In this document: piece after piece, positions 1 to 13,200 of the stretch
Layout: the number at the start of each line of letters is the position of its first letter
Position numbering within the stretch: position 1 is the stretch's first letter
NCBI GenBank assembly: GCA_016801845.1
Contig: CM028931.1
Coordinates: 21,856,802 to 21,920,801, forward strand
Direction of reading: 5' to 3'
Length of the DNA stretch: 64,000 nucleotides
Source of the DNA: Polydactylus sextarius
Lineage: Eukaryota; Chordata; Actinopteri; Polynemidae
Translations under genes and position numbers: made by a program
The notes under the pieces: model-generated
The model's database searches: none
Told to the model about the DNA's origin: nothing
Seen by the model: the letters and a program-made list of their open reading frames with translations, nothing else

Positions 1-786
<786 letters not shown>

Positions 787-875
787 TGTCCTTCAAAAGT
801 ACTTAGTGTGGTATAATGTAAAGTATGTGTGGTGTAAAGTTAAGTATTACCACATTAACTACTTTTGAAGTATAG

Positions 876-880
<5 letters not shown>

Positions 881-925
<45 letters not shown>
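881..925. repeat. (TA)n microsatellite
   Basis: AT dinucleotides, uninterrupted. Confidence 0.9.
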
Positions 926-932
<7 letters not shown>

Positions 933-1471
933 ACATATGTAGTAGTATACTGGAATGCTGTTTTGAGAATGCTATTTGCATTATACATTAAAAGTACTTA
1001 GTGTACTACGTATGTGTATATATATTTATATGTGTGTGTGTATATATATATATGTACACACTAGTATGTACTACATACATACATGTACAAAACTGTGCAC
1101 ACTAAAGACTTAATGTACTACTTAGTACTATTTTTGTACATGTTTTAAGTACAAAACCATGTGCTATTTTCTTTAACCGTCAACACATGTGATATTTAAA
1201 CTTGAACAGGAAACGTTGCTGAATTTGAAACTTTACTCATCTTCCTGTAAAGCACATGGGACCAGGTGGAGATGACACAGCAGATGATGCAACAGTGATA
1301 GTATGAAGTCAGTATCTCTCACACCTGCATTATGATGCAAGAGGGACTCTCTTTTTCATCAGTTATGTTTTGTCTTATGTAAATAAGTATATATCTATAG
1401 TCATAAAGTTTTTATTGTACGTCAGATATGATCTGTTATGACTGTGTCTGTTCTCTGAAGTGTAAACGTAA

Positions 1472-1717
1472 CAATCATTGGCGTACGAATTCTTCTCGTC
1501 GCATCTGATTGACTCAATGACTCGACTAAGTACCGACCACATTGTTATATAAAGTCCAACATTCCTAATATTACTGTGACCGAACCTCGTCTGAATGAAG
1601 CCACTGTAGGTTCAGAGAGTGAAGCATGATGGGTACATGGTGGTGGTGGGTGTGTTCACACAGCTGATGTAACAGATACTTAGTGTTGACTTAGTTTAAT
1701 ACCAACAGGATATTACA
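1472..1717 (+). repeat. 246-bp direct duplication, copy 1
   Basis: From CAATCATTGGCGTACG to GGATATTACA, repeated at 2922-3167 with about two mismatches by eye and no gap (offset 1450). Both copies run into TA microsatellite and then into further similar sequence. No open frame. Confidence 0.9.
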
Positions 1718-1740
1718 TATATATATACAATATACTGACT

Positions 1741-1928
1741 ATATATATATATATATATATATATAAAAACTAGCATATTACAGTATATTTGTATTTGTAG
1801 TTGTATTTAACATATATAAGTATCTCTCTCTATATATATATCATATTATGTACTTTATAACTTTACACTATAGTGCTATACTTTATATACACACACACTT
1901 ATATATGTTGTGTGTGTATATATATATG

Positions 1929-1980
<52 letters not shown>

Positions 1981-2093
1981 CATAACTAGCATATTTGTAT
2001 TTGTATATTTTTGTATTTGTATATTTGTATATTATATTATATATAATATTTGTATTTCTAGTTGTATTTAACATATATACAGTATCTCTCTCT

Positions 2094-2128
<35 letters not shown>

Positions 2129-2209
2129 GAGAGAGACTTTATATATAAATAAATATATATCACATTATGTACTTTATACCTTTATACTATAGTGCTATAC
2201 TTTATATAT

Positions 2210-2270
<61 letters not shown>
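1741..2270. repeat. cluster of (TA)n and (CA)n microsatellites
   Basis: TA tracts at 1741-1764, 1917-1976, 2098-2124 and 2229-2269, with a CA tract at 2211-2228. They are separated by TTTGTATTTGTA-type imperfect repeats. Confidence 0.9.
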
Positions 2271-2273
<3 letters not shown>

Positions 2274-2921
2274 ATATCAGTCTTGTTTAGTGGAACAAAT
2301 TTGTTATATTTAATTGCGTTGAGTCAACGTGGTTGAAAATATATTAGCACAACGCTGTTAGCATGTTAGCATTGTGCTAATGAGCCTGTTATCATTGTGC
2401 TAACAGGCTGAATAGTTAGCATTAGCACCACATTTAAGCTTCTGAATCCCCACAGATATTGGAGATGTGGTCCCTTGACCCCCCACACAGCCTGAAATGC
2501 TTCTTCATTTGTTCCCATGTGTCTTGGGGGCCAACAGAAGTCACCGTTCAGGTTTTATAAAGACAGATTAAGGTGCATTTCAGTGTCTTGCATTCTTTGG
2601 GCTTTGTGCAGATGCAGAGACACAACATCAGACGTTTGGACTGAGCACAGGAAATTGTCTGTCTGTGGTCTGTTCTCGTCTTGTTTATATGTATAAGACG
2701 GGCAGGATGCGGCAGCACTTTCAGTTTTAACATTATTGCGGCGCTGTCATTAGCTGATGTTTGTCTAGTGAGTCTGGTACAGAGGGATGAGACTGTCACC
2801 TGCAGTCAGAGCCAGACTGCAGCGAACGTGTTGTCGCTCCTGGAAGTACTCCCAGTTCTCTCTTTAAACTCTTCATTCTCAAATGTTGGCATGCTAACGT
2901 GAGTGAATGTAGCCTAACAAT

Positions 2922-3167
2922 CAATCATTGGCGTACGAATTCTTCTCGTCGCATCAGATTGACTTAATGACTCGACTAAGTACCGACCACATTGTTATAT
3001 AAAGTCCAACATTCCTAATATTACTGTGACCGAACCTCGTCTGAATGAAGCCACTGTAGGTTCAGAGAGTGAAGCATGATGGGTACATGGTGGTGGTGGG
3101 TGTGTTCACACAGCTGATGTAACAGATACTTAGTGTTGACTTAGTTTAATACCAACAGGATATTACA
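2922..3167 (+). repeat. 246-bp direct duplication, copy 2
   Basis: Second copy of 1472-1717. Its mismatches are at the CATCAGATTGACTTAATG segment. Flanked downstream by (TA)n. Confidence 0.9.
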
Positions 3168-3666
3168 ATATATATATACTATATATATATATATATATAC
3201 ACACACAATATACTGACAAACCACTACATATAGAAACACACATGTGTGTGTATATATATATATATATAAGTATATATAGTACATTACAGTATATTAAATT
3301 TGTATTTAACACATATATTTATATATAGCATAGTATGTACTTTATACTTTAATATAATGTACACACTCATATGTACATACACACACTATATATAACATAT
3401 CTAATGCTAATTATGTTCTCATCTAATGATGTATGTGTATATATATATATATATATGATATGTTCATATATAATTGTATTGTTATAGACATATATGTCTA
3501 TGTCATATATCCTGTCAAATTTTCATATTTTTGTGTATATGTGTGTGTGTGTTACTTAGCAAACTCTATAGCCACTGTTAGCTTATTGAATGTTAGCACG
3601 CTATGCTATTAAATTAAGATAGACAGTGGTAATTGACAACAGCTAATTATTCACAGGTTAGCTTAG

Positions 3667-3710
3667 ACTCTAGTCTAGCATGCTAACATGCTAACATGCT
3701 AGACTAGAGT
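3667..3710. repeat. perfect hairpin with 16-nt arms
   Basis: Arms ACTCTAGTCTAGCATG (3667-3682) and CATGCTAGACTAGAGT (3695-3710) are exact reverse complements around a 12-nt loop of CTAACATG units. Confidence 0.9.
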
Positions 3711-3719
3711 TTAGCAGAT

Positions 3720-4619
3720 GCTAGACATAGTGAATATAGAAATGTTAGCTTAGAAAATGCTAGCAATGCTAAACATCACATCCTTTTAAAATCAGAGACG
3801 TGGGTTGGTTTTGCAACAAACTGGTTCCAGCTGGTAAATCTGGAGAGGGAGTGGTGGTTGTTGGCCTCTTGTTTCCACAAAGATGAAAAAAAAAAAAAAA
3901 AAAATGGAAATAATTTCTAAGTATGAAGCGAAGGTTACACCATCAGTTCCTGGTAGTGACAGATGTTTGAGGAACCAGAACTCATAGTGAAACAACGACG
4001 CACGTAGAATAAACAGCAAAATGTTTAATGTTTATGTTATTTTTTCTATTCAGGCAGTTATTATTATTATTATTTTATAAATATTTGTTGAATTATTGGA
4101 TTTAAGGTGGATTTCCCTTCACTGTTCACTCTTAAGGGGTTTTAGTTGTTGTTTTATTTGAAAAATAGTGTCTTTTAGCTGAAACCACAACATCCTGATG
4201 ATTTTTCTATGGTTACTTTCACATTTGTATGACGTCTCTTTTAAATCCTTTTTTTTTTTTTAAATGTGGTTTTAGAACCGGTTTGTCGTCTTGGAAACAG
4301 ATCACAACACAATAAGTGTGAATTTAAGAATAAAACCATAACAGGAAGAAACAATAGAATGAAAAATTAAAAAAACTGCAGCAGGAAGTGACTTTGATAT
4401 GAAAACAAAACAATCAAATGTGATGCTTTTGTTATTTGAGAACAAAGCGTTGCCAGATTTTCTCTTTTCTTATTTCAGAAACTGAATTTCAAGATGGCAC
4501 CAAATCTCTAAATTAGACAATAATCAACTAGAATTAACTGACTGATACAAATAAATGTATGTGACACCAGTGGAATTAACAAAATATAAACAGAAATATA
4601 AAATATAAAGTAGAAGTCA
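3720..4619. other. intergenic sequence, no gene seen
   Basis: A 20-base A run near 3887-3904 and ordinary AT-rich DNA. No exon was recognised. Confidence 0.5.
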
Positions 4620-5460
4620 AAGGTTTTGCAAAAGAGAAAATATGGTCAAACAGTTAAAATGTTGAGATTAAAGTTCAAATGTCGAGAAAAAGTCGAGATT
4701 AAAGTTAAAATGTTGAGATTAACTTTGAAATGTTGAGATTAATGTCGAGATCAAAGTTAAAATTTCAAGATTAAAGTTAAAATGTCGAGATTAAAGTAAA
4801 AAAAAATCAAGATTATTGAAGACGTTTTTTGGCTTTTTGACTTCAAATCGAAACATCAACATTAAAATCTAATTAACAAGATTTAGTCCAGATCAATGAG
4901 GGCTGATAAATGTTTTCATGTTGCCTTTTGGTTATAATGTGGAAAATTTGAGATTGAACTAAAAAATTTTGTCTTTAATCTCAAACTTTTGACACTATAT
5001 ACTCAGATTAAAGTCAAAATCAATGACTGGGCAAAGACATTTTGAGATTAAAGTCAAAACGTCGATAATGAGAAAGTTTGTCTCAAAAAAAGTACAAATT
5101 GAGAAGTTGAAATTCAACTTTTCTTTTCAAAAATTCAAAAAATTTTCGTCTTCGAATTTTTTTTAATCTCAAAATTTCAACGTTCATATATTTTCGACCA
5201 ATGTCCAAACAGTTCGTAGAATGAATTAATGTGAAAATAATACATTTTTTTACTCCAAATTTTTGGAGATAATTTTTTTTATCTTTAACTTTCAACATCA
5301 CATTTTTAATTTATTCAATCTCAGAATTTCGACGTTACATATTTAGACTAAAGCCACAATGAGTCATTTAATGCGAAGATAACACATTTTTGGCTCAAAC
5401 TTTTTTTCTGATCAGAATTTCAACATTACTCGGATTAAAATCAAAGAGATTACATTAAGA
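4620..5460. repeat. GAGATTAAAGT degenerate repeat with inverted halves
   Basis: From 4650 to 4870 units read GTTGAGATTAAAGTTAAAATG; from about 4960 to 5420 many units read in the opposite sense (TTTAATCTCAAAATTTC). This makes a large imperfect inverted arrangement. Confidence 0.7.
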
Positions 5461-6654
5461 TAAATACGGTCCTGCGGCAACAGATGTTTCAACACTTCAA
5501 CAAAAAGCTGATGTCGTTGTTCCTCAAATTTATCGGTCAACGCCTTGTGTTTCATTTGTGAGTCAAATGTAACTAACGTTACGCAATGTGACTCTATAAT
5601 AGATTAAATGATACATGATTTTCCAGGTTTGTCATCCTACAGCAGCGATGTCTCCGGCTGTTTTTAGTCTGCTGAGATTTAAAAAACTGTCGAACCAGTT
5701 CGACTGGTTCGTAGCGACGCAGATCGTTGAGCTCGACTTCCTACTGTTCTGATGTTTTAAGTTTCCTTTTACATCTGCAGTGACTCATGATTTCACATTT
5801 GAATGTGTGACCCGGGGGTAAAAAAAAAAAAAAAAAAAAATTTATCTGGTAAAATTCAAAAGATAAATAAGACGTTTTATCAAAAAAAAAAGTTGAACTT
5901 TGTTTCAACTTTTAAAGTTCAACCCCGTTTGTTTTTGTTGATTTATCTGGTAAAATTCAACAGATAAATAAGACATTTTATTAAAAAAAAATAAAAAAAA
6001 TAAATTTGTACCCTCTTGACAAAAAAAATACATATAAAAAATATAATATATAATTTTATTTATATATTTTTTCAGATATTAAAACAAATGAATACATTTT
6101 ATTATTTTAAATCAGTTTTTATTAATAATTATATACAAAATATGTATGTATATGTATATATATATATATACGTGCATGTACGTGTTACTAAAATGAGAAA
6201 AAATTTAATTTTTATTCATTTATAAATATTTGAAATCAAGTTGTTAACACACTTGTTTTAAATGATCGATAACAAACGTTCGCCGTCATTTTTTACGGTG
6301 TAGTAAATGTAATTTTGACGACAAAACACAGGAAAACACAAAAATCGAACTTAAAATGTAAAAAAAACATGTCATTTTAAGCGAAACTGCTTCAAATGCG
6401 CAAAATATTCGGCACAGCTGCTGGTTAAAGAACAAACCTTGTACCATCTGTGAGTAATTTTGTTATTTTTAGCCACTTAGAAGTTTGATTTGTCCATTTT
6501 TTTTTTTTTTAACGACAAACGGGAAAATCCAGATTAGCCAGATTAACCAATGCAGGTTAAAGTTGGGTGAAATTTGCCCAAACCTCAAACCTTTGGCAAC
6601 GCTGGGCCTCATAACCAAATATGGTTCAAGTACAGGAAACAAAACTGCTGTCGG
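5461..6654. other. intergenic sequence upstream of slc7a5
   Basis: AT-rich, with a 55-bp direct duplication (TTTATCTGGTAAAATTCAA at 5841 and 5942, offset 101) and A/T runs. A CTCF-like CCACAAGAGGGCG follows at 6655. No exon was recognised. Confidence 0.5.
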
Positions 6655-6730
6655 CCACAAGAGGGCGTCAGTATTTAGTATTAGTCACAGGATGCTGATG
6701 CAAACTCGGAGGGAGATTAACTGTGATACT

Positions 6731-6885
6731 TGTCATAGTTCCCTTAAATGATGTCATGAGTTCCTGTGAACTCTACGGTCGTAATAAAAGCGAGCACGCG
6801 GCGTTTGTGACTGTTAGTCTGACACGTCGAGGCTGCGAGTGAGTTCTCATCTTGGGGTTTTTTTATTTTTTTTGGAAACTCAGTC
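6731..6885 (+). promoter_or_regulatory. slc7a5: putative promoter and leader of slc7a5 exon 1a
   Basis: The 155 bp before ATG 6886 hold TGTCATAGTTCC (6731-6742), a CRE-like TGATGTCAT (6749-6757) and an AT-rich AATAAAAG (near 6784) that could act as a TATA element. The same 12-mer occurs 164 bp before the exon 1b start, and both leaders share a GACACG..GAGGCT element. This suggests the core promoter was duplicated together with the exon. The start of transcription is not known. Confidence 0.45.
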
Positions 6886-7372
6886 ATGTCTGGGTCGGTT
6901 AAAAAGAGATATTCAGGCGTAAATAGTGTCAATGGAGAGGAAGCGGCGCCGGCGGAGGACCGAGTGGTCCTCAAGAGGACCATCACCCTGATGAACGGCA
7001 TCGCCATCATCATCGGCAGCATCATCGGGTCGGGGATCTTCGTGGCGCCCAGCGGGGTGCTGAAGGAAGTGGGGTCGGTCGGGTTGTCGTTGATTATTTG
7101 GGCCGTCTGCGGCTTGTTCTCCGTCATCGGCGCCCTCTGCTACGCCGAACTGGGGACCACCATCACCAAGTCCGGAGGGGATTACGCCTACATCCTGGAG
7201 GTCTACGGTCCTTTAACTGCCTTCCTCAAACTCTGGATCGAGCTGCTCATCATCAGACCCGGAGCCCAGTACGCCATCGCCCACGTCTTCGCCACTTACC
7301 TTCTGGCGCCGCTGTTCGCCGGCTGCGACATCCCACCCCTCGCCATCAAGCTCATCGCCTGCCTCTGCATCC
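6886..7372 (+). CDS. slc7a5: slc7a5 alternative first coding exon 1a
   Basis: Encodes residues 1-162 plus one base of codon 163: a short N-terminal tail, TM1 to TM4 and the loop with Cys147, the position that bonds to 4F2hc. The reading frame is open from ATG 6886 to a good donor (cc|gtgagt) and ends in the same phase as exon 1b, so splicing to exon 2 gives ...CLCILLLTFVNC. Conserved motifs include GSIIGSGIF, ALCYAELGTT, KSGGDYAYILEVYG and LLIIRP. Against the canonical exon, the TM3 stretch after LLIIRP is GAQYAIA instead of SSQYIVA, which changes positions equal to human Ser144 and Val148. The exon looks functional (no stop or frameshift), but use of it is inferred. It could also be a first-exon remnant of a lost tandem gene copy. 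Confidence 0.85.
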
Positions 7373-9527
7373 GTGAGTAGCTTCAGCTCCTGTTGCTAAC
7401 ATGTCGAATTTTCAGAAAATCAATTACAAACTGCTTTTGGCTCTTTAGCATCATTCTATCTCCAAATATATACATACGTACATGTGTGTAGGCCGAAAAA
7501 AGATCCGCGCAATTGTCCCATATATTGCATCATGTGTCCCCAAAAGGGACCTTCACAAGGTGTGTGTGTGTGTGTGTATTTTATGAGGACACACATGCCC
7601 GACCAAGACTTTGAATTATTATTATTTTTTATTTAAATTTAATTGTTTTAATTATTTTCAAGTATATTTAATATTTGAAAGTTCAAACTGAACTTTCAAG
7701 TAAATTCAAATAATTCATGAAATAAAATATTTTATCCAAGACAAAATACAGTATAATATAAAAGTACAAAAGTTAGTCCTCATGTGTCATATGTATAATT
7801 AGCACAATAAGTAACATTTTTTTTTAAGCATTTTACAGCTAAAATGCATCATCGCAAAAGGTCAAACAGCAAAAAAATATAACTAGAAAAATTCTTTTAT
7901 TTAACAAAATTTTATTAGCTTGTGGAAATATTTTTGAAAATACACTTTATCATGAATTAATTCATTTTAGCTGTTACTGCACTAATTTAAGTGTTAAATA
8001 TAAATATATATATATAAAATTCTGAAAATAATAATAATAAAATATGAATATTGAGTAAAATGTAAATTATTAAAATTTTTAAAATTCTTATGTACACTAT
8101 GACTTATTTCATTTATTAAATAGTTTGAAATATAAGGGAAATTAATTATTACAAATGTATTTTTTAGTAATTTTTTTTTTTTTAGTTGTAGTAGTACCGC
8201 GCTGTGCAGCTAGAGGGCCCGGCGCTCCTCCTGCTGTTCTCCGGTTGAATGAATGGGGGGGGGCGGTCCTGATGGGGAAGCCGTCACGCTCATTGTCATA
8301 GTTCCAGCGAACATAGACCGAGCTGAGACACGAGGCTCAACGTACTCGCAGACAACACCACGCGCGAGCTCCTCGTGGCTGTTGAGCATCAAAAAGCGAC
8401 ACCGGAGTCCGGAGGAGAGCGGGAAGAAGAAGAAGTAGAAGAAGAAGAAAAAAAAAAATGTCGGCGGTAAAAAAGAGGAACTCCAACACGATGGCAGGCA
8501 CCGACGAGGACCGGCAGGTCACCCAGAGGATGCTGTCGACCAGCAGCAGCGGAGACGACAAGACCGAATCCAACGGTCCATCTTCGGCAGCCACAGGAGA
8601 CGGCGTCGTCCTCCAGAGGACCATCACTCTAACGAACGGTGTCGCCATCATCGTCGGAACCATCATCGGGTCGGGGATCTTCGTGACGCCGAGCGGGGTG
8701 TTGAAGGAGGCGGGTTCGGTGGGGATGTCCCTGGTAGTGTGGGCCGTCTGCGGGGTGTTCTCCATGGTCGGAGCCCTGTGCTACGCCGAACTGGGGACCA
8801 CCATCTCCAAGTCCGGGGGTGATTACGCCTACATCCTGGAGGTCTACGGTTCTTTACCCGCCTTCCTCAAACTCTGGATCGAGCTGCTCATCATCAGACC
8901 GTCGTCTCAGTACATCGTCGCTTACGTCTTCGCCACTTACCTGATCAAACCTCTGTTCCCGGACTGCGACGTCCCAGTAGACGCCGCCAAGCTCGTGGCG
9001 TGTCTCTGCATCCGTGAGTAACACGCGCGCACATGATGCAACGTTACAACACAAAATCCACTTCCTGGTTGTGTTAAACACGACCACACCTGAAGGTGAT
9101 TGTCTTTTGAACTTGATATTGCGGCTTCCGAACACACGTGCGACCGGTAACGAAGAAGGAGCGTACACACACGCGCGCGAGCAGGTATCTCCACCAGTTC
9201 TCGCGCGTGGTTACATCAGCAGGATGGAGGATGCTGCGAAGACATTTAACACAATAAAAGCCTAATTAAATCACTTAAACCCCCCCCCAAAAAATATACA
9301 TTTATATATTTATTGTTGTTATTATATACAACACATATTAAAGGGAAATTATACAAGATATGGTTTGATAAAATAATCAAAAATAAATCTGGTTAATTAG
9401 TTGTGTTATTGTGTAAAAAACATCATATATTCATATAAAAAAAAATATTAAAAATTTTAAAAAATCACATTGTAGCAGCTGAGATCAAGAAGAGCTCAAA
9501 ATATTAAATAAAAAATAAAATTATATG

Positions 9528-9592
<65 letters not shown>

Positions 9593-10247
9593 TAAGAAAA
9601 ATAATGTTTAATATTATAGAATAATTTTAAATAATAGAAATAAGTTTGTCCAGTCACATTAAAATCAAATTTATTCAAAATATATTTATTAAAAAATAAA
9701 TAAGTTTTCTAGTGTAAAGTGGTTAAAAGTCTAAATAAAAAATAAAATAAAATATTTAAATTCAGCAGCAGCAAAAATTTTCCACGAGGAAACAAACAAT
9801 ATTTTTGAAAATAAATTTAAAAAAAAAAAATATATGTAGGAAAAGATGGGTTAAAAAAGGAGCATGAAACATTAAATAAATACATAAAAATGTTTAATAA
9901 AATATTCTATAAATATATTTGATATAACAGAAATAAGTTTTACAGTGTAATAAGGAAGAAAGAGGCGATTTGAATTTATAGTTGAGTGCGTATGTGAATT
10001 AATCTTCTTCAGACTCAAGTTTAAAGCCGGTCTGAGACCACATGACGAGGCCGCGCACCAAGAGGATCAGTTTTCTGAGTGTGTGTGTTAAATCCACACA
10101 CACACACACCCATAAGACTGATTCATTGTGTGTTATTGGTCAATTAGATCTGTTTCTAGCTTCACTGGAAGTGTGTGTGTCAGTGTTTGCACAGGTACAC
10201 ACATGCCCGAGCATTTCCCAAGCTGATTGGGCGTCTCTCTCTCTATG

Positions 10248-10282
<35 letters not shown>

Positions 10283-13200
10283 TGCGTGTACAGTACTCGA
10301 CCTCTCTCTCTCTCTCTTGTCTCAATCTTTTTACACAGAGCGTCATTGTTGCTTTGTCTCGTCTTTCTGTTGTGGCTCCGACCTGATTTAGGAGCTTTTG
10401 AAGGGACCTGCTGCTTTAGTTAATCACTTTTAATGGGGTCCTTGGGTCAAAGTGTGTGTGTTTGAGTGTGTGTATCAGCACCAACACTATTCACGTTCAA
10501 CTATGAATCATTTACACTTTCTTTTTTTTTTCCAGTCTTGCTGACGTTCGTCAACTGCTACAGCGTCAAGGCGGCGACCAGCGTGCAAAACATCTTCACC
10601 GCCGCCAAACTGTTGGCGCTCGCCCTCATCATCATCATCGGGTTCGTCCAGATCGGGAAAGGTGAGTTCTGCAAGTCTGAAGAGAAAAACCCCAGAATAA
10701 AAGGCTTTTATTTTGAAGGAATGCCTCTATTTTGCAATTTTCTGTAAAAAATAAATATTTTTTTATTTGGATTTTTCTGCTATTTTGAATCAAAAATTAA
10801 AAAAAATTTTTTTAGAATATGGAACATAAAAATTTTAGTAATTTTTTTGATTTAAAAATTTTTTTTATTAAAAATAATCCAGCAAACGACTGGGCTGCTT
10901 CTGGCATTAAAATCCCATTATGACCCAAAGCGTAATTCAGTGCAGTCCTGTTTGTGTTTGTGTTTGCTGGCGTTAAAGCTTCCTGGAGTCGGTCCGAAAC
11001 AACCTCATTAAGGTCACAGGATGTTGTGAAGAGAAGCCAGAAACGAGAACGAGACCAGACGACGGCTCCTTTCATTTGACGAAAAAAAAAAAAAATCCTT
11101 GTTAGTCCAAAGAACAGAGTCCAAATGAACAAAGAAAGAAGTTGAATCCAATTCACTGCCAATTGGACTGGAACAGGAAGTGAACTCGAGAAGTCCCCTA
11201 GAGGGAGGCCGCCGTTGTCCGGGTTCACTCGGTTCACGGCGCAAAAATTTAGATGGACGATCGTTGCGACTACGTTTGGTCACAGGAAGTTAGAAATCCG
11301 ATCACTTGGGTCGAGTTTATTCGCAGAGGGGAAAAAAAAAACCATTTCCGTTAATTTGAAAAAGTCAGAGTTCGACTCGATTGGCGTCAAACCGTTAGCG
11401 GACGTTAGCATAAGCGTTAGTCGTCACATTCCGATTTTTTTTTTTTTTTTTCAAAATACCACATTTTCCGCAGGACTAGCATGTTAGAGGTTAAGTCAAT
11501 CGGTGTCAAACGTTAGCGCTTTGTTCGACAAATTACGCAAAAATGTTTACCTAAAATCGTATTTAACATATACCGTATTTGCGCGGAAACAGCAGATATG
11601 AGAACTAGCACATTAGAGGTTGAGTTTATCGGAAGCAGCGTCAAGAGAAAAATCGTAACAGACTCAAAACAATGTTTTGAAAAATCACGGATTTACCGAA
11701 TTCTTTTCCCCCTCACATTTCGCAAAAACGTTGTCGTATTTAAAGTCGAACTGCTCCGTCATACTTTTACCTAGAGACGTCGTTCAAACTTTAAACGGGT
11801 CACAGGACTTTGAGTATTTCACCTATCGCTGACCCTTTTGATATCTTCTAGCGTTTTTGAATTATCGTGATTTAAGTTTTATGCTTATTGGGGGGCATCA
11901 TTTACTCTTGTGCCTCAGCTGCCACTCCTTTCCGAACTTTTTTTTTTTTGGTTACTTTTTCCTCTTGTAGCTCCCACATCTTTTACTTCCGAGAAACAGT
12001 TTTAACATCAAATTATAGATGAATTTGTGCCGCATCATGCACTTTGACTTCTGGAGGGATGCGACTTACGGTTTTTACGCTAACCCTCTTTTAGCGCCGC
12101 TAACCACCTTCAGCTCTCTCATTGAAACCCATTATAACTGAGGTCTCTCAGGCTAAAAACACAAAGCGAGACACGTTTTCAAACCAACTTAAATCACTAA
12201 TTCTTTAACTTTATCTACACAAAACACACATCGATATGTTCGGGAAAATCTTGTGGCTCTAACTGTGTCAATATTTTTTCGAAGTTTGTAAAAGTTTTTG
12301 ACGAAATGGCCAAAGTTTGAGTTGTGCGTGGAGCCAAATCTGATGCCAATAAAGTTCGAAAACGTGGTTTATATCCAAAAGTCCGACTTGCTTTTTTTGC
12401 GCTAGCCTTTTTGATGTGATACAAGTTAAAATATTTTTTTACTTTACCTACACAAAATACACATCGACACGTCCAGCAAAGCCTTGTGATGCTAACTGTG
12501 TGAAAATTTTGAAGATATGAGTTACGGTTTTGAGCGAAATCGCAAGATTTGCATCGTTTTCGCACTAAATACCCTGATTGTCCATTGATGTTTTTGAAAC
12601 TCAAACATCTCAGTCTTGAACTTTCCATCCTTGCACAAATACCGAACTTCAGTGGGAGTTTGTGTTGAGGTCAGAGATCGCGGGAGTCTCGAATCAACTG
12701 ACCCGTGGGAAAACAAGGACGTCGACACCGACTGAGATTGTTGAGCTGTAGGAAGCTGAAACGTCTGAGTGAAGCCGGAGCTTCACGAACGCCGGTTGAA
12801 CCGATCTTAATCCACATAAACTGAACTCAAACGTCGTCTGGTGTAATTATAGTTTAGACGTAGCAGCGGTAATTCTGCTCATTTGTAATTTTAGGCCTTT
12901 TTCACAAGTGCAGGCTTAAATCTTTTTTGTTTTCTTCTTTCACCGTGGATCTAATCGCTGTTTATCTGAGACGCCTAAGATTAGGCAGGTTTAAACAAAG
13001 ACCTTGAACGTGGCTGAGATTACATCAACAAACTCACCTGAGCGCCTCCACTACAACGTCTATATTACAGAATACAGTTTACATTCTGAATTATATGGAA
13101 TTTAACCCTAGTAGGAGTAAAAAAAAAATCAAGTTAAATACATAAGCTTCCATTTTTTTGTTATCCAGCGCCCCCAGCTGGTGTTTTACTCAGAGTTCAC

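Larger units (their letters stand above)
9014..10535. other. slc7a5 intron 1
   Basis: AT-rich intron with a long (TA)n at 9533-9591, a short (CA)n near 10096-10110 and a (GT)n at 10251-10280. No coding segment or RNA gene was recognised. Confidence 0.6.

Noticed and set aside
803..2192. Small frames made of Tyr-Ile repeats
   Set aside because: They are translations of (TA)n and (CA)n microsatellites.
6749..6757. Amino acid response element (ATF4) for slc7a5
   Set aside because: TGATGTCAT is closer to a CRE than to the TGATGNAAT-type core, so it is only noted as CRE-like in the promoter entry.
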